Shown: one piece after another, positions 10,036-18,856 of the stretch
Numbering within the stretch: position 1 is the stretch's first letter
Layout: each line of letters opens with the position of its first letter
Assembly: GCA_934364795.1 (NCBI GenBank)
Contig: CAKRMK010000010.1
Location: forward strand, 26,866-90,865
DNA from: an uncultured Blautia sp.
GTDB taxonomy: Bacteria; Bacillota; Clostridia; Lachnospirales; Lachnospiraceae
Length of the DNA: 64,000 bases
Direction: 5' to 3'
The notes under the pieces: generated by a model
What the model was told of the DNA's origin: nothing
Databases searched by the model: none
Seen by the model: only the letters and a program-made list of their open reading frames with translations
Position numbers and translations under genes: made by a program

Positions 10036-10656
10036 ATGGATCCGAATACTTTTCCTACCAAAGGAAATCTGATTCTGGCAAAGAATTCTCTTGCTCTTTC
10101 CCGTCAGGGTTATGAACTGATGGACAAAAAGCGTAATATTCTCATTCGTGAAATGATGAATCTGGTGGATCAGGCAAAGGATATTCAGGGACAGATCGAT
10201 GAGACCTTCCGTACCGCCTATGAGGCCCTTCAGAAGGCCAATATGGAAATGGGTATCGCATTTGTAGACCAGATTTCCCATACTGTTCCAGTTGAGGATT
10301 CTATCCGTATTAAGACACGTAGTGTTATGGGTACGGAGATTCCTCTTGTGGAGTATGATAAGTCTGGTAATGTTCCAACATATGCTTATTACAGTACAAA
10401 GATGTCTCTGGATGAGGCTAAGGCAGCTTTTGAAAAGGTGAAAGACCTTACTATTAAGCTGTCGATGATTGAGAATTCGGCTATTCGTCTGGCTAGTAAT
10501 ATTAAGAAGACACAGAAAAGAGCCAATGCGCTTAAGAATATTACGATTCCGAAATTTGAGGCTCTTACGAAGGATATTTCCAATGCTTTGGAAGAGAAAG
10601 AGCGTGAGGAATTTACCAGGTTGAAGGTTATTAAGAGGATGAAGCAGGGTGCGTGA
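10036..10656 (+). CDS. ntpD: V-type ATPase subunit D (central shaft)
   Basis: A 206-aa long antiparallel coiled-coil protein, the rotor shaft inside the A3B3 head. The N-terminus (FPTKGNLILAKNSLALSRQGYELMDKKRNIL) and the C-terminal RVNALKNITIPK-like segment (here KRANALKNITIPKFE) match the family. It is the last operon gene; the stop codon lies in the loop of the intrinsic terminator. H and J genes seen in E. hirae are absent. Confidence 0.94.
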   Translation: MDPNTFPTKGNLILAKNSLALSRQGYELMDKKRNILIREMMNLVDQAKDIQGQIDETFRTAYEALQKANMEMGIAFVDQISHTVPVEDSIRIKTRSVMGTEIPLVEYDKSGNVPTYAYYSTKMSLDEAKAAFEKVKDLTIKLSMIENSAIRLASNIKKTQKRANALKNITIPKFEALTKDISNALEEKEREEFTRLKVIKRMKQGA

Positions 10657-10673
10657 AGCGCCCTGTTTTTTTA
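10645..10673 (+). terminator. Intrinsic terminator of the V-ATPase operon
   Basis: The stem CAGGGTGC pairs with GCGCCCTG (one G-U) around the loop GTGAA, followed by seven T and more T-rich DNA. The TGA stop of ntpD is partly in the loop. Confidence 0.9.
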
Positions 10674-10884
10674 TTTTTTTAACGAACGGACGTGAGAGGA
10701 AGGGGCGCGTTCTGATTTGTCAGATAATTTCTCTTATCATGCCTAAATTGTGATATTTTTCGCGAATATTCTTTAATATTTTGATTTTAAAAAAGTCAAT
10801 ATCTTTTTCCCGATTCTTGTCGAATTTTATAATTTCATTACAATAACCAAAACATTTGTTTCTCTCCCCATTATGTAAATCAAC

Positions 10885-10933
10885 TCATCCACATGCTTTT
10901 CCATGTGGATAATGTGGATAACTTTGTGTATAA
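10885..10933. promoter_or_regulatory. Cluster of DnaA-box-like sites in a 700-bp spacer
   Basis: Two exact DnaA boxes (TGTGGATAA, the complement of TTATCCACA) sit head to tail at 10904-10912 and 10913-10921. TGTGTATAA (TTATACACA) follows at 10925-10933, and TCATCCACA (one mismatch) lies at 10885-10893 in the opposite orientation. The whole spacer 10674-11258 is AT-rich and holds no recognisable gene. No dnaA, dnaN or parAB genes are nearby, so a DnaA titration or regulatory site is likelier than the origin. Confidence 0.5.
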
Positions 10934-11258
10934 CTTGATTTTTCAGTGTTTTTAAGCATTTCCAAAAGTGGAAAACTTTTGCACCAAACTTTCACCTTTC
11001 CACATTTTTCAAAAGTCTTTGTGCAATCTGCTAATTTCTACTTTTTTCGACATTTATGGCTGGAAATTATCGTATTTACAATAATTCTCAAATTACAGAC
11101 AACTATGCTTATTTTCTATTTTCCCCTCAAAAAATACTGCCGTGCTTGCGTCGGTCGCCGTAGCCAGCACTACGCCTCCTTCCTCTCCCTTGCATATGAA
11201 TAAATCATTCCACGCCAATATAACAGGGACTTAATTTTCGCTGTGCTGGAGCTTGTTT

Positions 11259-11291
11259 GAAAAAAAGAGACTGAAGAAATTCCTCAGCCTC
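11259..11291 (-). terminator. Terminator of the NlpC/P60 gene
   Basis: The stem GAGACTGAAGAA / TTCCTCAGCCTC, with two mismatches, is flanked by an A run on the left (U run in the minus transcript). A T run on the right makes it probably bidirectional. Confidence 0.75.
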
Positions 11292-11364
11292 ATTTTTTCA
11301 CAATTTATATTCCAGTTAGGGCACGAAACGTGCCATATCCACCTATACGAAAGTCAACCATTAA

Positions 11365-12042
11365 TTACTGTGCAAAGAACCCTTCGGCGCCCTCTGCTTC
11401 AATATACGTTCCCACGCCAACTGGTGTTTCATAATCATAATTAGAAATTTTTATTCCTGATGCAGATGTACTTGCGTGAATAATCTGTCCGTCTCCTATA
11501 TAAAGTGCTACGTGACTGATTCCTCCGCCATAGAAAACCAGATCTCCCGGCTGAAGTTCAGCTGTGCTTTTCTTGACAGACTGATAATACTGATCTGCTG
11601 CCACTCTTGGCAGTGAATAGCCAAATTCTGCAAATACTGACATTACAAACCCGGAACAGTCGGCTCCGTTCGTCAGGCTTGTCCCTCCGTACACATAAGG
11701 ATTACCCTCGAACTGTAACGCAAAATCCACAATTTCCTGTCGCAGCTCCTCTTCTGTAACCTCATTCTCCGTATTACTTGCCGAAGCCCCATCCATATTT
11801 TCCGTTTCCATTACAGCTTCATTTCCATCCTGGCTGCTTTCCTCATTTTGCTCATCCTCTACAGGTTCCCCACCTTCTGTACCTTCACCTTCCATCTCAT
11901 TGGCGGCCACAAACGCTTCTCCAGCCTTTTCCACAGCCTCTTTTGTAGCTGCTGACACGAAATGTGGAAATGCAATCTGCTGACAGACCACTGCACACAG
12001 CACCGCGCTGCAAAACAATTTTTTTATCTTATTTTCTAACAT
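11365..12042 (-). CDS. Secreted NlpC/P60 peptidoglycan endopeptidase
   Basis: A 225-aa exported cysteine peptidase expected to cut peptidoglycan stem peptides. The N-terminus has KK followed by a hydrophobic core and a cleavage-like FVSAAT. Then comes an acidic Glu/Gly/Asn-rich linker (about residues 45-95), and the NlpC/P60 domain fills the C-terminal ~130 residues. The catalytic Cys lies in GADCSGFV, with His in ISHVALYIG and a third polar residue in IIHAS. No SH3 or other wall-binding domain is seen. ATG 12042 follows AAGAGGTATAAGG; the upstream ATG at 12063 has no such site. A WalR-like box lies upstream. Confidence 0.88.
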   Translation of the reverse strand: MLENKIKKLFCSAVLCAVVCQQIAFPHFVSAATKEAVEKAGEAFVAANEMEGEGTEGGEPVEDEQNEESSQDGNEAVMETENMDGASASNTENEVTEEELRQEIVDFALQFEGNPYVYGGTSLTNGADCSGFVMSVFAEFGYSLPRVAADQYYQSVKKSTAELQPGDLVFYGGGISHVALYIGDGQIIHASTSASGIKISNYDYETPVGVGTYIEAEGAEGFFAQ

Positions 12043-12097
12043 CCTTATACCTCTTATTCCCAATTACCATATATGCAAGCAGTTTTCGTATTTATTT

Positions 12098-12114
12098 ATT
12101 ACAATTTTATTACG
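12098..12114 (-). promoter_or_regulatory. Candidate WalR box upstream of the NlpC/P60 gene
   Basis: The minus strand reads CGTAAT-AAAAT-TGTAAT, 11 of 12 matches to the WalR (YycF) consensus TGTWAH-N5-TGTWAH, about 55 bp before the start codon. Cell-wall hydrolases of this class are known WalR targets. A second, imperfect half-site pair lies on the plus strand near 12119-12136. The remainder of the 320-bp spacer shows nothing else clear. Confidence 0.4.
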
Positions 12115-12366
12115 TGTTTGTAACGGTTATGTATAATATCACACCAGATTTTTATCGTCAATTTTTCCCCTCACTTATGTGCAGTCACTATTTTTAAGAA
12201 AAATACACAATCTCAAAATTTATTTTCCGCAACATTTTATGAACATTGCCATTTCTAAACACATTTTCGTCACAACTATTGCCTGCGAATACCAAATCAG
12301 GCGCATACTCTCCGTTTTTTCTCAATAATATAGTAGAAATCCCCCGTCACGGAGGAATCGGTTCCC

Positions 12367-14220
12367 ATGTTATTAAAGTTTTCTGCTTTTTTACAAAGAA
12401 GCCTGTCACCCAAATTTCACAGTTTTTCTGCTTTTAAAATCGACCGTGAGAATCATTCGCACAATCTGCGTGCTCTATTTTTTGGATTTATGATTCTTTC
12501 TATAACCGGAGGAAAATGGCTTTTTGATCATACTCTTTCGGAAAATGCACGCTTTGAAGCCTTCACTGAATCCATTTTCGAAAAAGAGGTTTCGGGCAAC
12601 GCACTGAATCTTCATTATTCTCTTGCTTACCCGGAAAAACAGGGAATCCACCTGTCTCATGCTACTTTGGGGACAATCTCCACAGACTATTCAAAAACCA
12701 CCGAACAATGCAAAAAATACGAAGAAAAACTAAAATCCTTTTCCGCTTCCGGTCTTTCAACCAAAAACCAGCTCACTTTAGATATGCTTCTTCTTTATTA
12801 TCACACGCAGGCTTCCCTTGACAAAAACTACCTTCTGGAAGAACCTTTAGGTCCCAGCCTGGGCATTCAGGCACAGCTTCCGGTTCTTCTGGCAGAATAC
12901 GCCTTTTATGACAATCAGGACATTACCGATTATCTGAATCTTCTTGCCAGCCTGCCTGACTATTTCCAGAGTATTCTTACCTTTGAACAGGCAAAATCAG
13001 CTGCCGGTTATTTTATGTGTGACGAAACTCTGGACCGTATCCAGGAACAATGCCGAGCCTTTATCCAGGCACCAGAAGACAGTTACATGCAGGAAATCTT
13101 TGCAGGTAAATTAAAAAGCTACGGCAGACTATCTGAAAAAGACCAGGCTCTCCTGCTTCAGGAACATACAAAACTTTTGTCCCAAAAAGTTTTTCCCGCT
13201 TATCAGCAGCTGATTGAAGGTCTGGAACCGCTTCGCCATACAGGAAATAATTCCGGCGGCCTGGCTCATTTTTCCGGTGGTAAAGACTACTATCAATACC
13301 TGCTTCAAAGTCAGGTAGGTGTCTATACTTCTGTAGAAACCCTGGAAAAACGGCTTACCCAGCAGCTTTCCTGGGATTCTGCCCAAATTTCTGCAATTAT
13401 ACAAAAAAATCCTTCTGTTTTTACAATTCTGAAAAATAAGCCAGATCTGCCTTCTATGGAACCGGCAAAGATTATGGAAATTCTGGAACAGGAAATTCAG
13501 AAGGATTTTCCGGCTATTGGAAATGTAGATTTTGAAATACGTTCCGTTCATAAATCAATGGAAGAATTTTTAAGCCCTGCCTTTTACCTTACACCACCTT
13601 TAGATACCGGAAGTCCTAATGTGATTTACATAAACTATGGACGCTCTATTTCAGGTCTGGAGCTTTTTACCACTCTGGCACACGAAGGATTTCCGGGACA
13701 TCTTTATCAGACTGTATTTTTCGGCAGGCAAACTCCTTCTCACATCCGGTATCTTATAGATTCCAGCGGTTATGTGGAAGGCTGGGCTACCTATGTGGAG
13801 TCTTATGCTTATGAATACGCTGCAAATTACCTTGATTTGTCTGCAACAAACAGCCAGATCTCTCCTGCTGAACTCACTCGCCTGACCTGGTTAAACCGCA
13901 GTGTAAATCTGTGCATTTATTCTCTTCTTGATGTAGGAATCCATTACAGGGGATGGAGTCAGTCCCAGGCCGCCAGATTTTTGGGTGCCTTTGGAATACA
14001 GGATGCTTCTGCTGTTTCAGAGATTTACCGCTATATTACAGAAACTCCCGCCAACTACTTGAAATATTATGTTGGATATCTGAATTTTCTGGATTTAAAG
14101 GAAGAACAATCCGGTCTGCAAGGAAATGATTTTGATCTGGAGACATTTCATCAGCAAATACTGGATATCGGACCGGTTCAATTTCCGGTACTGAAAAAAT
14201 ATATGAATCAGGTTCTATAA
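12367..14220 (+). CDS. DUF885-family metallopeptidase-like protein, membrane-anchored
   Basis: A 617-aa protein of the DUF885 family, distant relatives of M32/M3 metallopeptidases. HEGFPGH at residues 439-445 is the family's zinc motif, followed by GYVEGWATYVES, which supplies a Glu ligand. One hydrophobic segment near residues 35-50 (RALFFGFMILSITGGKWLF) suggests an anchored or secreted protein with the catalytic part outside. The GGAGG site is 11 nt from the ATG, somewhat long. Substrate unknown. It is followed by the CapA gene in the same direction with its own promoter. Confidence 0.82.
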   Translation: MLLKFSAFLQRSLSPKFHSFSAFKIDRENHSHNLRALFFGFMILSITGGKWLFDHTLSENARFEAFTESIFEKEVSGNALNLHYSLAYPEKQGIHLSHATLGTISTDYSKTTEQCKKYEEKLKSFSASGLSTKNQLTLDMLLLYYHTQASLDKNYLLEEPLGPSLGIQAQLPVLLAEYAFYDNQDITDYLNLLASLPDYFQSILTFEQAKSAAGYFMCDETLDRIQEQCRAFIQAPEDSYMQEIFAGKLKSYGRLSEKDQALLLQEHTKLLSQKVFPAYQQLIEGLEPLRHTGNNSGGLAHFSGGKDYYQYLLQSQVGVYTSVETLEKRLTQQLSWDSAQISAIIQKNPSVFTILKNKPDLPSMEPAKIMEILEQEIQKDFPAIGNVDFEIRSVHKSMEEFLSPAFYLTPPLDTGSPNVIYINYGRSISGLELFTTLAHEGFPGHLYQTVFFGRQTPSHIRYLIDSSGYVEGWATYVESYAYEYAANYLDLSATNSQISPAELTRLTWLNRSVNLCIYSLLDVGIHYRGWSQSQAARFLGAFGIQDASAVSEIYRYITETPANYLKYYVGYLNFLDLKEEQSGLQGNDFDLETFHQQILDIGPVQFPVLKKYMNQVL

Positions 14221-14373
14221 ACAGCGAGCACTAAAGCCTGCCCCCCAAAATCATTCCCGCAATCTGCACGCCCCACTTTGCGATATATTTTGCTCGAATT
14301 CAGTTGCCGTAGCCCGCTGTAACAATTTATTAAAATTTTATAGAATACCTTCTTTCTTTGGACACAATAATTT

Positions 14374-14381
14374 GCTATAAT
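14374..14381 (+). promoter_or_regulatory. Extended -10 promoter for the CapA-family gene
   Basis: TGCTATAAT is an extended -10 element about 50 bp before the start ATG 14431. No good -35 is seen 17 bp upstream, which extended -10 promoters can tolerate. Confidence 0.5.
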
Positions 14382-14430
14382 GAAGCTAAATTGCAACCAA
14401 ACCTATTCCTGTTATAAAAAGGACAAAAAC

Positions 14431-16041
14431 ATGAAGAAAAAAGATAATCTGCCATTGAATTATAAAGAGAAACTGAATTCCAGAACCAGTTTTCTGGTTT
14501 CTGTTGCAGTTCTTATCGTTCTCTGTCTGATTTTTAATCAGATGGATTACACTATGATCCGCCGTCCCGCTGCACAGGCCAAAAAGGCAGCTGACGCACA
14601 GAAACAGAAGGAAGAAGAAGCGGCAGCCACCGGACCGGAAATCACCACAACCACAGTTCTTGCAGTAGGTGATAACTTTGTTCAGCCCAGCCTTCTTGCT
14701 TCCGGTCAGTCTGATAACGGAACCTGGAATTATGACAGTGTTTATGCTAACCTGAAATCAGATATTCAGGCAGCTGACATTTCCATAGTCAATCAGGAAA
14801 CACCTTTCACCACGAACCATGACCTGGTAAGCGGAACCTCCCCGTATGCTACACCTTCCGAAATCGGAGACGCACTTGTAAATGCAGGATTTAATGTAGT
14901 TACATCTGCAACCTCCCTTATCAACGACAATGGTTCTTCCATGATCAATGAAACACTGAATTACTGGAAAAGCAATCATCCTGAAGTAACACTTGCCGGA
15001 ATCCACAGCAGCCAGACCAGCACAGATTCTCCACAGATTGTAGAGGTCAATGGCATTAAAATTGCATTCCTGGACTATACATTCCCGGAATATGGAAGCC
15101 AGCAGACGGATGCGGGAGACGGTTCCACGGATAGTTCTTTCGACAGCTCAGATGGCTCCGGTGACAGTTCTTCCGGCGGCACCTCAGATGGCTCCAGTGA
15201 CAGCGCTTCCGGCGGCACCTCAGATGGCTCCGGCGATGGCTCCTCCAGCAGCTCTGATAGCTCTGGCTCCACCACCGGCTCCGGCTCCATGATCGACACA
15301 TTCAGCACCACAACTGTAGCCGCAGCCATAAAAAAAGCCCGCGCATCTGCAGACTGCATTATTTTTTCTGCAAACTGGGGCAAAACAGAAGAGCCAATGC
15401 CTACCGAATATGAAAAAGAATGGGCGAATTTCCTTATGGAGCAGGGTGTAGATGTTGTCATCGGCACCAATCCAAATGTACTTCAGCCATACGGATATTT
15501 AACCGATGATTCCGGTCACAACATGCTGATCTATTATTCTCTTGGAAATTTTGTTACAGGTCAGGAAACCCTGAAACATCTTTTAGGTGGAATGGCAACC
15601 TTTACCATCCAGAAGACCGTAGAAGATGATCAGACCAGCATTCAGATCCAGGATGCGACCCTGACACCACTTGTTATGCACTACAGCTATGACAATCAGG
15701 AATATGCTCCTTACAAGCTTTCTGACTACACAGACGCGCTGGCATCCCAGCACAGCGTCAGAGAATCCATTGGAGATGAATTTACCCTGGAAAATCTCCA
15801 GACCAAATATGACGAGATCATGTCCATGAATGTCACTCCATCCACAAAGACATCCCTTCTGGATGTATCCTTTGATGCAGATGGAAACATGCTGGATGCC
15901 TCTGGAAATTATGTGGAAGACAATGATTCCATAACTTCATCCTGGTATTATCAGACCCTTTCCACACAAAGCAGCTCCGGCACAGACACCAGCCAGCAGA
16001 CCGATAACTCTGATACAGACAACAGCTCTGACAGCTACTAA
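14431..16041 (+). CDS. CapA-family (PGA-synthesis-like) membrane-anchored protein
   Basis: A 536-aa protein. There is an N-terminal cytoplasmic stretch, then one membrane helix (TSFLVSVAVLIVLCLIF), a charged linker, and a CapA-type metallophosphatase-like domain. Motifs include LAVGDNF (near residue 80), DISIVNQETPF, IIFSANWG (HWG in most members) and LIYYSLGNFV. CapA proteins take part in poly-glutamate capsule export in Bacillus, but most gut homologues have no assigned role and no capB/capC neighbours, as here. A Ser/Gly/Asp-rich insert (about residues 225-285) interrupts the domain. ATG 14431 follows AAAAGGAC; an earlier in-frame ATG overlaps the promoter. Confidence 0.8.
   Translation: MKKKDNLPLNYKEKLNSRTSFLVSVAVLIVLCLIFNQMDYTMIRRPAAQAKKAADAQKQKEEEAAATGPEITTTTVLAVGDNFVQPSLLASGQSDNGTWNYDSVYANLKSDIQAADISIVNQETPFTTNHDLVSGTSPYATPSEIGDALVNAGFNVVTSATSLINDNGSSMINETLNYWKSNHPEVTLAGIHSSQTSTDSPQIVEVNGIKIAFLDYTFPEYGSQQTDAGDGSTDSSFDSSDGSGDSSSGGTSDGSSDSASGGTSDGSGDGSSSSSDSSGSTTGSGSMIDTFSTTTVAAAIKKARASADCIIFSANWGKTEEPMPTEYEKEWANFLMEQGVDVVIGTNPNVLQPYGYLTDDSGHNMLIYYSLGNFVTGQETLKHLLGGMATFTIQKTVEDDQTSIQIQDATLTPLVMHYSYDNQEYAPYKLSDYTDALASQHSVRESIGDEFTLENLQTKYDEIMSMNVTPSTKTSLLDVSFDADGNMLDASGNYVEDNDSITSSWYYQTLSTQSSSGTDTSQQTDNSDTDNSSDSY
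15151..15258 (+). repeat. 36-bp tandem repeat inside the CapA-family gene
   Basis: Two well-matched 36-bp units (15151-15186, 15187-15222) and a degraded third (15223-15258) encode DGSGDSSSGGTS, DGSSDSASGGTS and DGSGDGSSSSSD. The unit is in frame, so copy-number change would lengthen or shorten the insert without breaking the protein. Confidence 0.8.
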
Positions 16042-16085
16042 TAACTACTAATAGCAACTGATATCAGCCAATAATTTAACTTCAT

Positions 16086-16162
16086 ATTCCGCAGTACGAT
16101 TTCGATAAAATTTTCCATCATACAGGAAACTATTTAGAATCATACTGCGGAATTTTGTTTTT
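16086..16162 (+). terminator. Terminator-like hairpin after the CapA-family gene
   Basis: ATTCCGCAGTA pairs with TACTGCGGAAT across a ~50-nt loop that carries a further GATT/AATC pairing. It is followed by TTTGTTTTT. Confidence 0.65.
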
Positions 16163-16250
16163 AGATGTCTTATTATCACGAAAACCTGTCTTTTTTCACA
16201 GGTATCTTGCTTTTTTCTGAAAAATCAGCTACACTTGATTCAAATATTAT

Positions 16251-16311
16251 AAAATGATTATTTTTTCACTTTCTGCTAAATTTAGTATATAAAATTCGAA
16301 AATGATTATTT
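16251..16311 (+). promoter_or_regulatory. Direct repeats upstream of the SPFH gene
   Basis: AAAATGATTATTT occurs exactly twice (16251-16263, 16299-16311), 48 bp apart, in the AT-rich promoter region of the SPFH operon. A TATATAAAAT stretch lies between them. Possible regulator half-sites; the regulator is unknown. Confidence 0.35.
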
Positions 16312-16385
16312 ATACTTTATGGTGAAATTTATCATTTTTATTTACATGATTTGATTTTATTAAAACCAGGAAAGGGGTCATACAT

Positions 16386-17735
16386 ATGGGACTTATTAAA
16401 GCAGCACTTGGCGCAGCCGGCGGTACACTGGCAGATCAGTGGAAAGAATTTTTCTACTGCGATTCTATCGACAATGATGTACTGGCAGTAAAAGGACAGA
16501 AACGAACCTCCAAACGCTCCTCCAATAACAAAGGAAACGACAACATCATCACCACCGGTTCCGGAATTGCAGTCGCAGACGGACAGTGCATGATGATTGT
16601 AGAGCAGGGTAAAATTGTAGATATCTGTGCAGAGCCAGGAGAATATACCTATGATGCATCCACAGAACCAAGTATTTTTTCCGGCAATCTTGGCGATGCC
16701 ATTCTTAATACTTTCCATACCATCGGCAAGCGTTTCACCTACGGCGGAGATACCGGTAAAGATCAGAGAGTTTATTATTTCAATACCAAGGAACTGGTAG
16801 ATAACAAGTTTGGTACCCCTAACCCGATTCCATTCCGAGTTGTGGATCAGAATATCGGACTGGATATTGACGTATCCGTCCGCTGCAGTGGCGTTTATTC
16901 CTACCGCATTGCAGATCCTCTTCTGTTCTATTCCAACGTATGCGGAAACTTCGAGCAGCAGTATGACCGTGAACAGATTGAAAGCCAGTTAAAAACAGAA
17001 TTTATATCAGCCCTTCAGCCGGCATTTGCAAGCATTTCCCAACAGGGGATCCGTCCAAGCGCACTTCCGGCACATGCTCTGGAGCTTTGCGACGCCATGA
17101 ACCAGGCACTTACCCAGAAATGGAGCCAGCTTCGTGGTCTTGTTATTGTTTCTGTTGCCATGAATCCGATCACGCTTCCTGAAGAAGATGCAAAAATGAT
17201 CAAAGAGGCACAGCGTATGGCTATGCTCCGCAATCCATCCATGGCTGCCGCTACTTTAGCAGGTGCACAGGCAGATGCCATGAAAACAGCAGCTGGCAAC
17301 TCTGCCGGCGCTATGGCAGGCTTTATGGGTATGAATATGGCAAATATGGCAGGTGGATTCAACGCCCAGACACTCTATACCATGGGACAGCAGCAGGCAG
17401 CCACACAGCCACAGATGCAGCAGACACCAGGTCAGCAGTCTGGTACCCCACAGGGACAGCCTGTCGCTGATCAGTGGAAATGTTCCTGTGGTGCAATAGT
17501 TTCCGGCAATTTCTGCCCGGAATGTGGTGCCAAAAAGCCACAGCCAGAAGCAGCCCCTTCAAGCTGGACCTGCTCCTGCGGTGCAGTAAATACAGGTAAA
17601 TTCTGTACCAACTGCGGATCACCAAAACCAGTAGTAGCAATGCAGCCAAAATCCCGCTGCGGCAACTGTGGATGGGAAGTGGCAGACCCATCTAATCCGC
17701 CTAAATTCTGCCCTAACTGCGGTAATCCATTCTAA
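16386..17735 (+). CDS. SPFH-domain protein with C-terminal zinc ribbons
   Basis: A 449-aa protein. Residues ~25-300 form an SPFH (band 7/virion-core-like) domain, the fold of stomatins and YdjI-type membrane scaffolds. It is followed by a Met/Ala/Gly-rich segment (about 275-320), a Gln-rich linker, and three zinc-ribbon units: CSCG...CPECG, CSCG...CTNCG and CGNCG...CPNCG. No membrane helix is visible; association may be through the N-terminus. It opens a three-gene set with a zinc-ribbon membrane protein and a TPM-domain protein, each with a strong GGAGG site. The exact role is unknown; envelope-stress or membrane-quality functions are inferred from the SPFH family. Confidence 0.8.
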   Translation: MGLIKAALGAAGGTLADQWKEFFYCDSIDNDVLAVKGQKRTSKRSSNNKGNDNIITTGSGIAVADGQCMMIVEQGKIVDICAEPGEYTYDASTEPSIFSGNLGDAILNTFHTIGKRFTYGGDTGKDQRVYYFNTKELVDNKFGTPNPIPFRVVDQNIGLDIDVSVRCSGVYSYRIADPLLFYSNVCGNFEQQYDREQIESQLKTEFISALQPAFASISQQGIRPSALPAHALELCDAMNQALTQKWSQLRGLVIVSVAMNPITLPEEDAKMIKEAQRMAMLRNPSMAAATLAGAQADAMKTAAGNSAGAMAGFMGMNMANMAGGFNAQTLYTMGQQQAATQPQMQQTPGQQSGTPQGQPVADQWKCSCGAIVSGNFCPECGAKKPQPEAAPSSWTCSCGAVNTGKFCTNCGSPKPVVAMQPKSRCGNCGWEVADPSNPPKFCPNCGNPF

Positions 17736-17757
17736 AGAATCCAGGAGGTGACTTACA

Positions 17758-18843
17758 ATGTCCGACCTACTCGAATATAAATGCCCCTGCTGCGGTGGTG
17801 CCATCGAATTCAACAGCGGATCACAGAAAATGAAATGCCCTTACTGTGACACAGAATTTGACCTGGACACCGTCAAAGCCTTTAATGAAGAAGCAGCGAA
17901 CCAGAAACCGGACGACATGAGCTGGGATACCGATACCTCCCAGGACTGGGGAGCTACGGAAACTGACGGCATGTCCGTCTACACCTGTCAGTCCTGCGGT
18001 GGAGAGATCGTTGCTGATGAAAGCACCGGAGCTTCAAGCTGTCCTTTCTGCGGTAATCCGGTTGTTATGTCCGGTAAATTTTCCGGTGCCCTCCGTCCAG
18101 ATTTTATCATTCCTTTTAAACTAGACAAAAAAGCTGCAAAAGAAGGACTTAACAAACATCTTCATGGTAAAATCCTTCTTCCAAAAGTTTTCAAAAAGGA
18201 AAATCATATTGACGAGATCAAGGGCGTCTACGTTCCGTTCTGGCTTTTCGACACAGACGCCACAGCAGATATCCGCTATCACGCTACCAAAACAAGATGC
18301 TGGAGTGACAGCGATTATGATTACACAGAGACCAGCCATTATTCCATTTTCCGTGCCGGAAATATCGGTTTTGACCAGATTCCTGTAGATGGTTCTTCCA
18401 AGATTGACAACGATTTAACAGAGTCTCTGGAACCCTATGTAATGACCGACGCTGTAGATTTCCAGACTCCTTACCTGGCAGGTTATGTTGCTGATAAATA
18501 TGATGTTTCCGCAGAAGAAAGCGTGGAGCGTGCCAATCAGCGTGTAAAAAGAGCTGCAGAAGATGCATTTCGCGACACAGTTATTGGTTACGACAGCGTC
18601 ACTGCCGAAGATACCCATATCCAGCTGAAAGGGGGCAAAACCAGTTACGCCCTTTTTCCTGTATGGCTGCTTTCCACTACCTGGAAAGGAAACCATTACC
18701 TGTTCGGTATGAACGGACAGACCGGTAAATTTGTGGGAAATCTTCCTGTAGATAAAGGGATCTTTACCAAATGGCTTCTTGGATTTACTGCCGGATTTTC
18801 TGTTGCTGCCTATGCAATAGCATGGCTGATTCATTCATTATAA
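17758..18843 (+). CDS. TFIIB-type zinc-ribbon membrane protein
   Basis: A 361-aa protein. Two zinc ribbons lie at the N-terminus (CPCCGG...CPYCD at about residues 9-31, and CQSCGG...CPFCG at about 78-100). A ~200-residue domain follows (FKLDKKAAKEGLNKHLHGKILLP onward), with one C-terminal helix (FTAGFSVAAYAIAWLIHSL). Such proteins are common in Clostridia beside SPFH and TPM genes but have no established function. The start is 22 nt after the SPFH stop behind CAGGAGGTG, so they are co-transcribed. Confidence 0.75.
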   Translation: MSDLLEYKCPCCGGAIEFNSGSQKMKCPYCDTEFDLDTVKAFNEEAANQKPDDMSWDTDTSQDWGATETDGMSVYTCQSCGGEIVADESTGASSCPFCGNPVVMSGKFSGALRPDFIIPFKLDKKAAKEGLNKHLHGKILLPKVFKKENHIDEIKGVYVPFWLFDTDATADIRYHATKTRCWSDSDYDYTETSHYSIFRAGNIGFDQIPVDGSSKIDNDLTESLEPYVMTDAVDFQTPYLAGYVADKYDVSAEESVERANQRVKRAAEDAFRDTVIGYDSVTAEDTHIQLKGGKTSYALFPVWLLSTTWKGNHYLFGMNGQTGKFVGNLPVDKGIFTKWLLGFTAGFSVAAYAIAWLIHSL

Positions 18844-18856
18844 GGAGGTGCCAGCC

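Noticed and set aside
10885..10933. Chromosomal replication origin
   Set aside because: DnaA-like boxes are present but dnaA, dnaN, rpmH, parA and an obvious unwinding element are not; kept only as a DnaA-box cluster.
15050..15301. Repetitive Pro/Ala or Trp/Arg ORFs over the CapA repeat
   Set aside because: Artefacts of translating the 36-bp tandem repeat in other frames.
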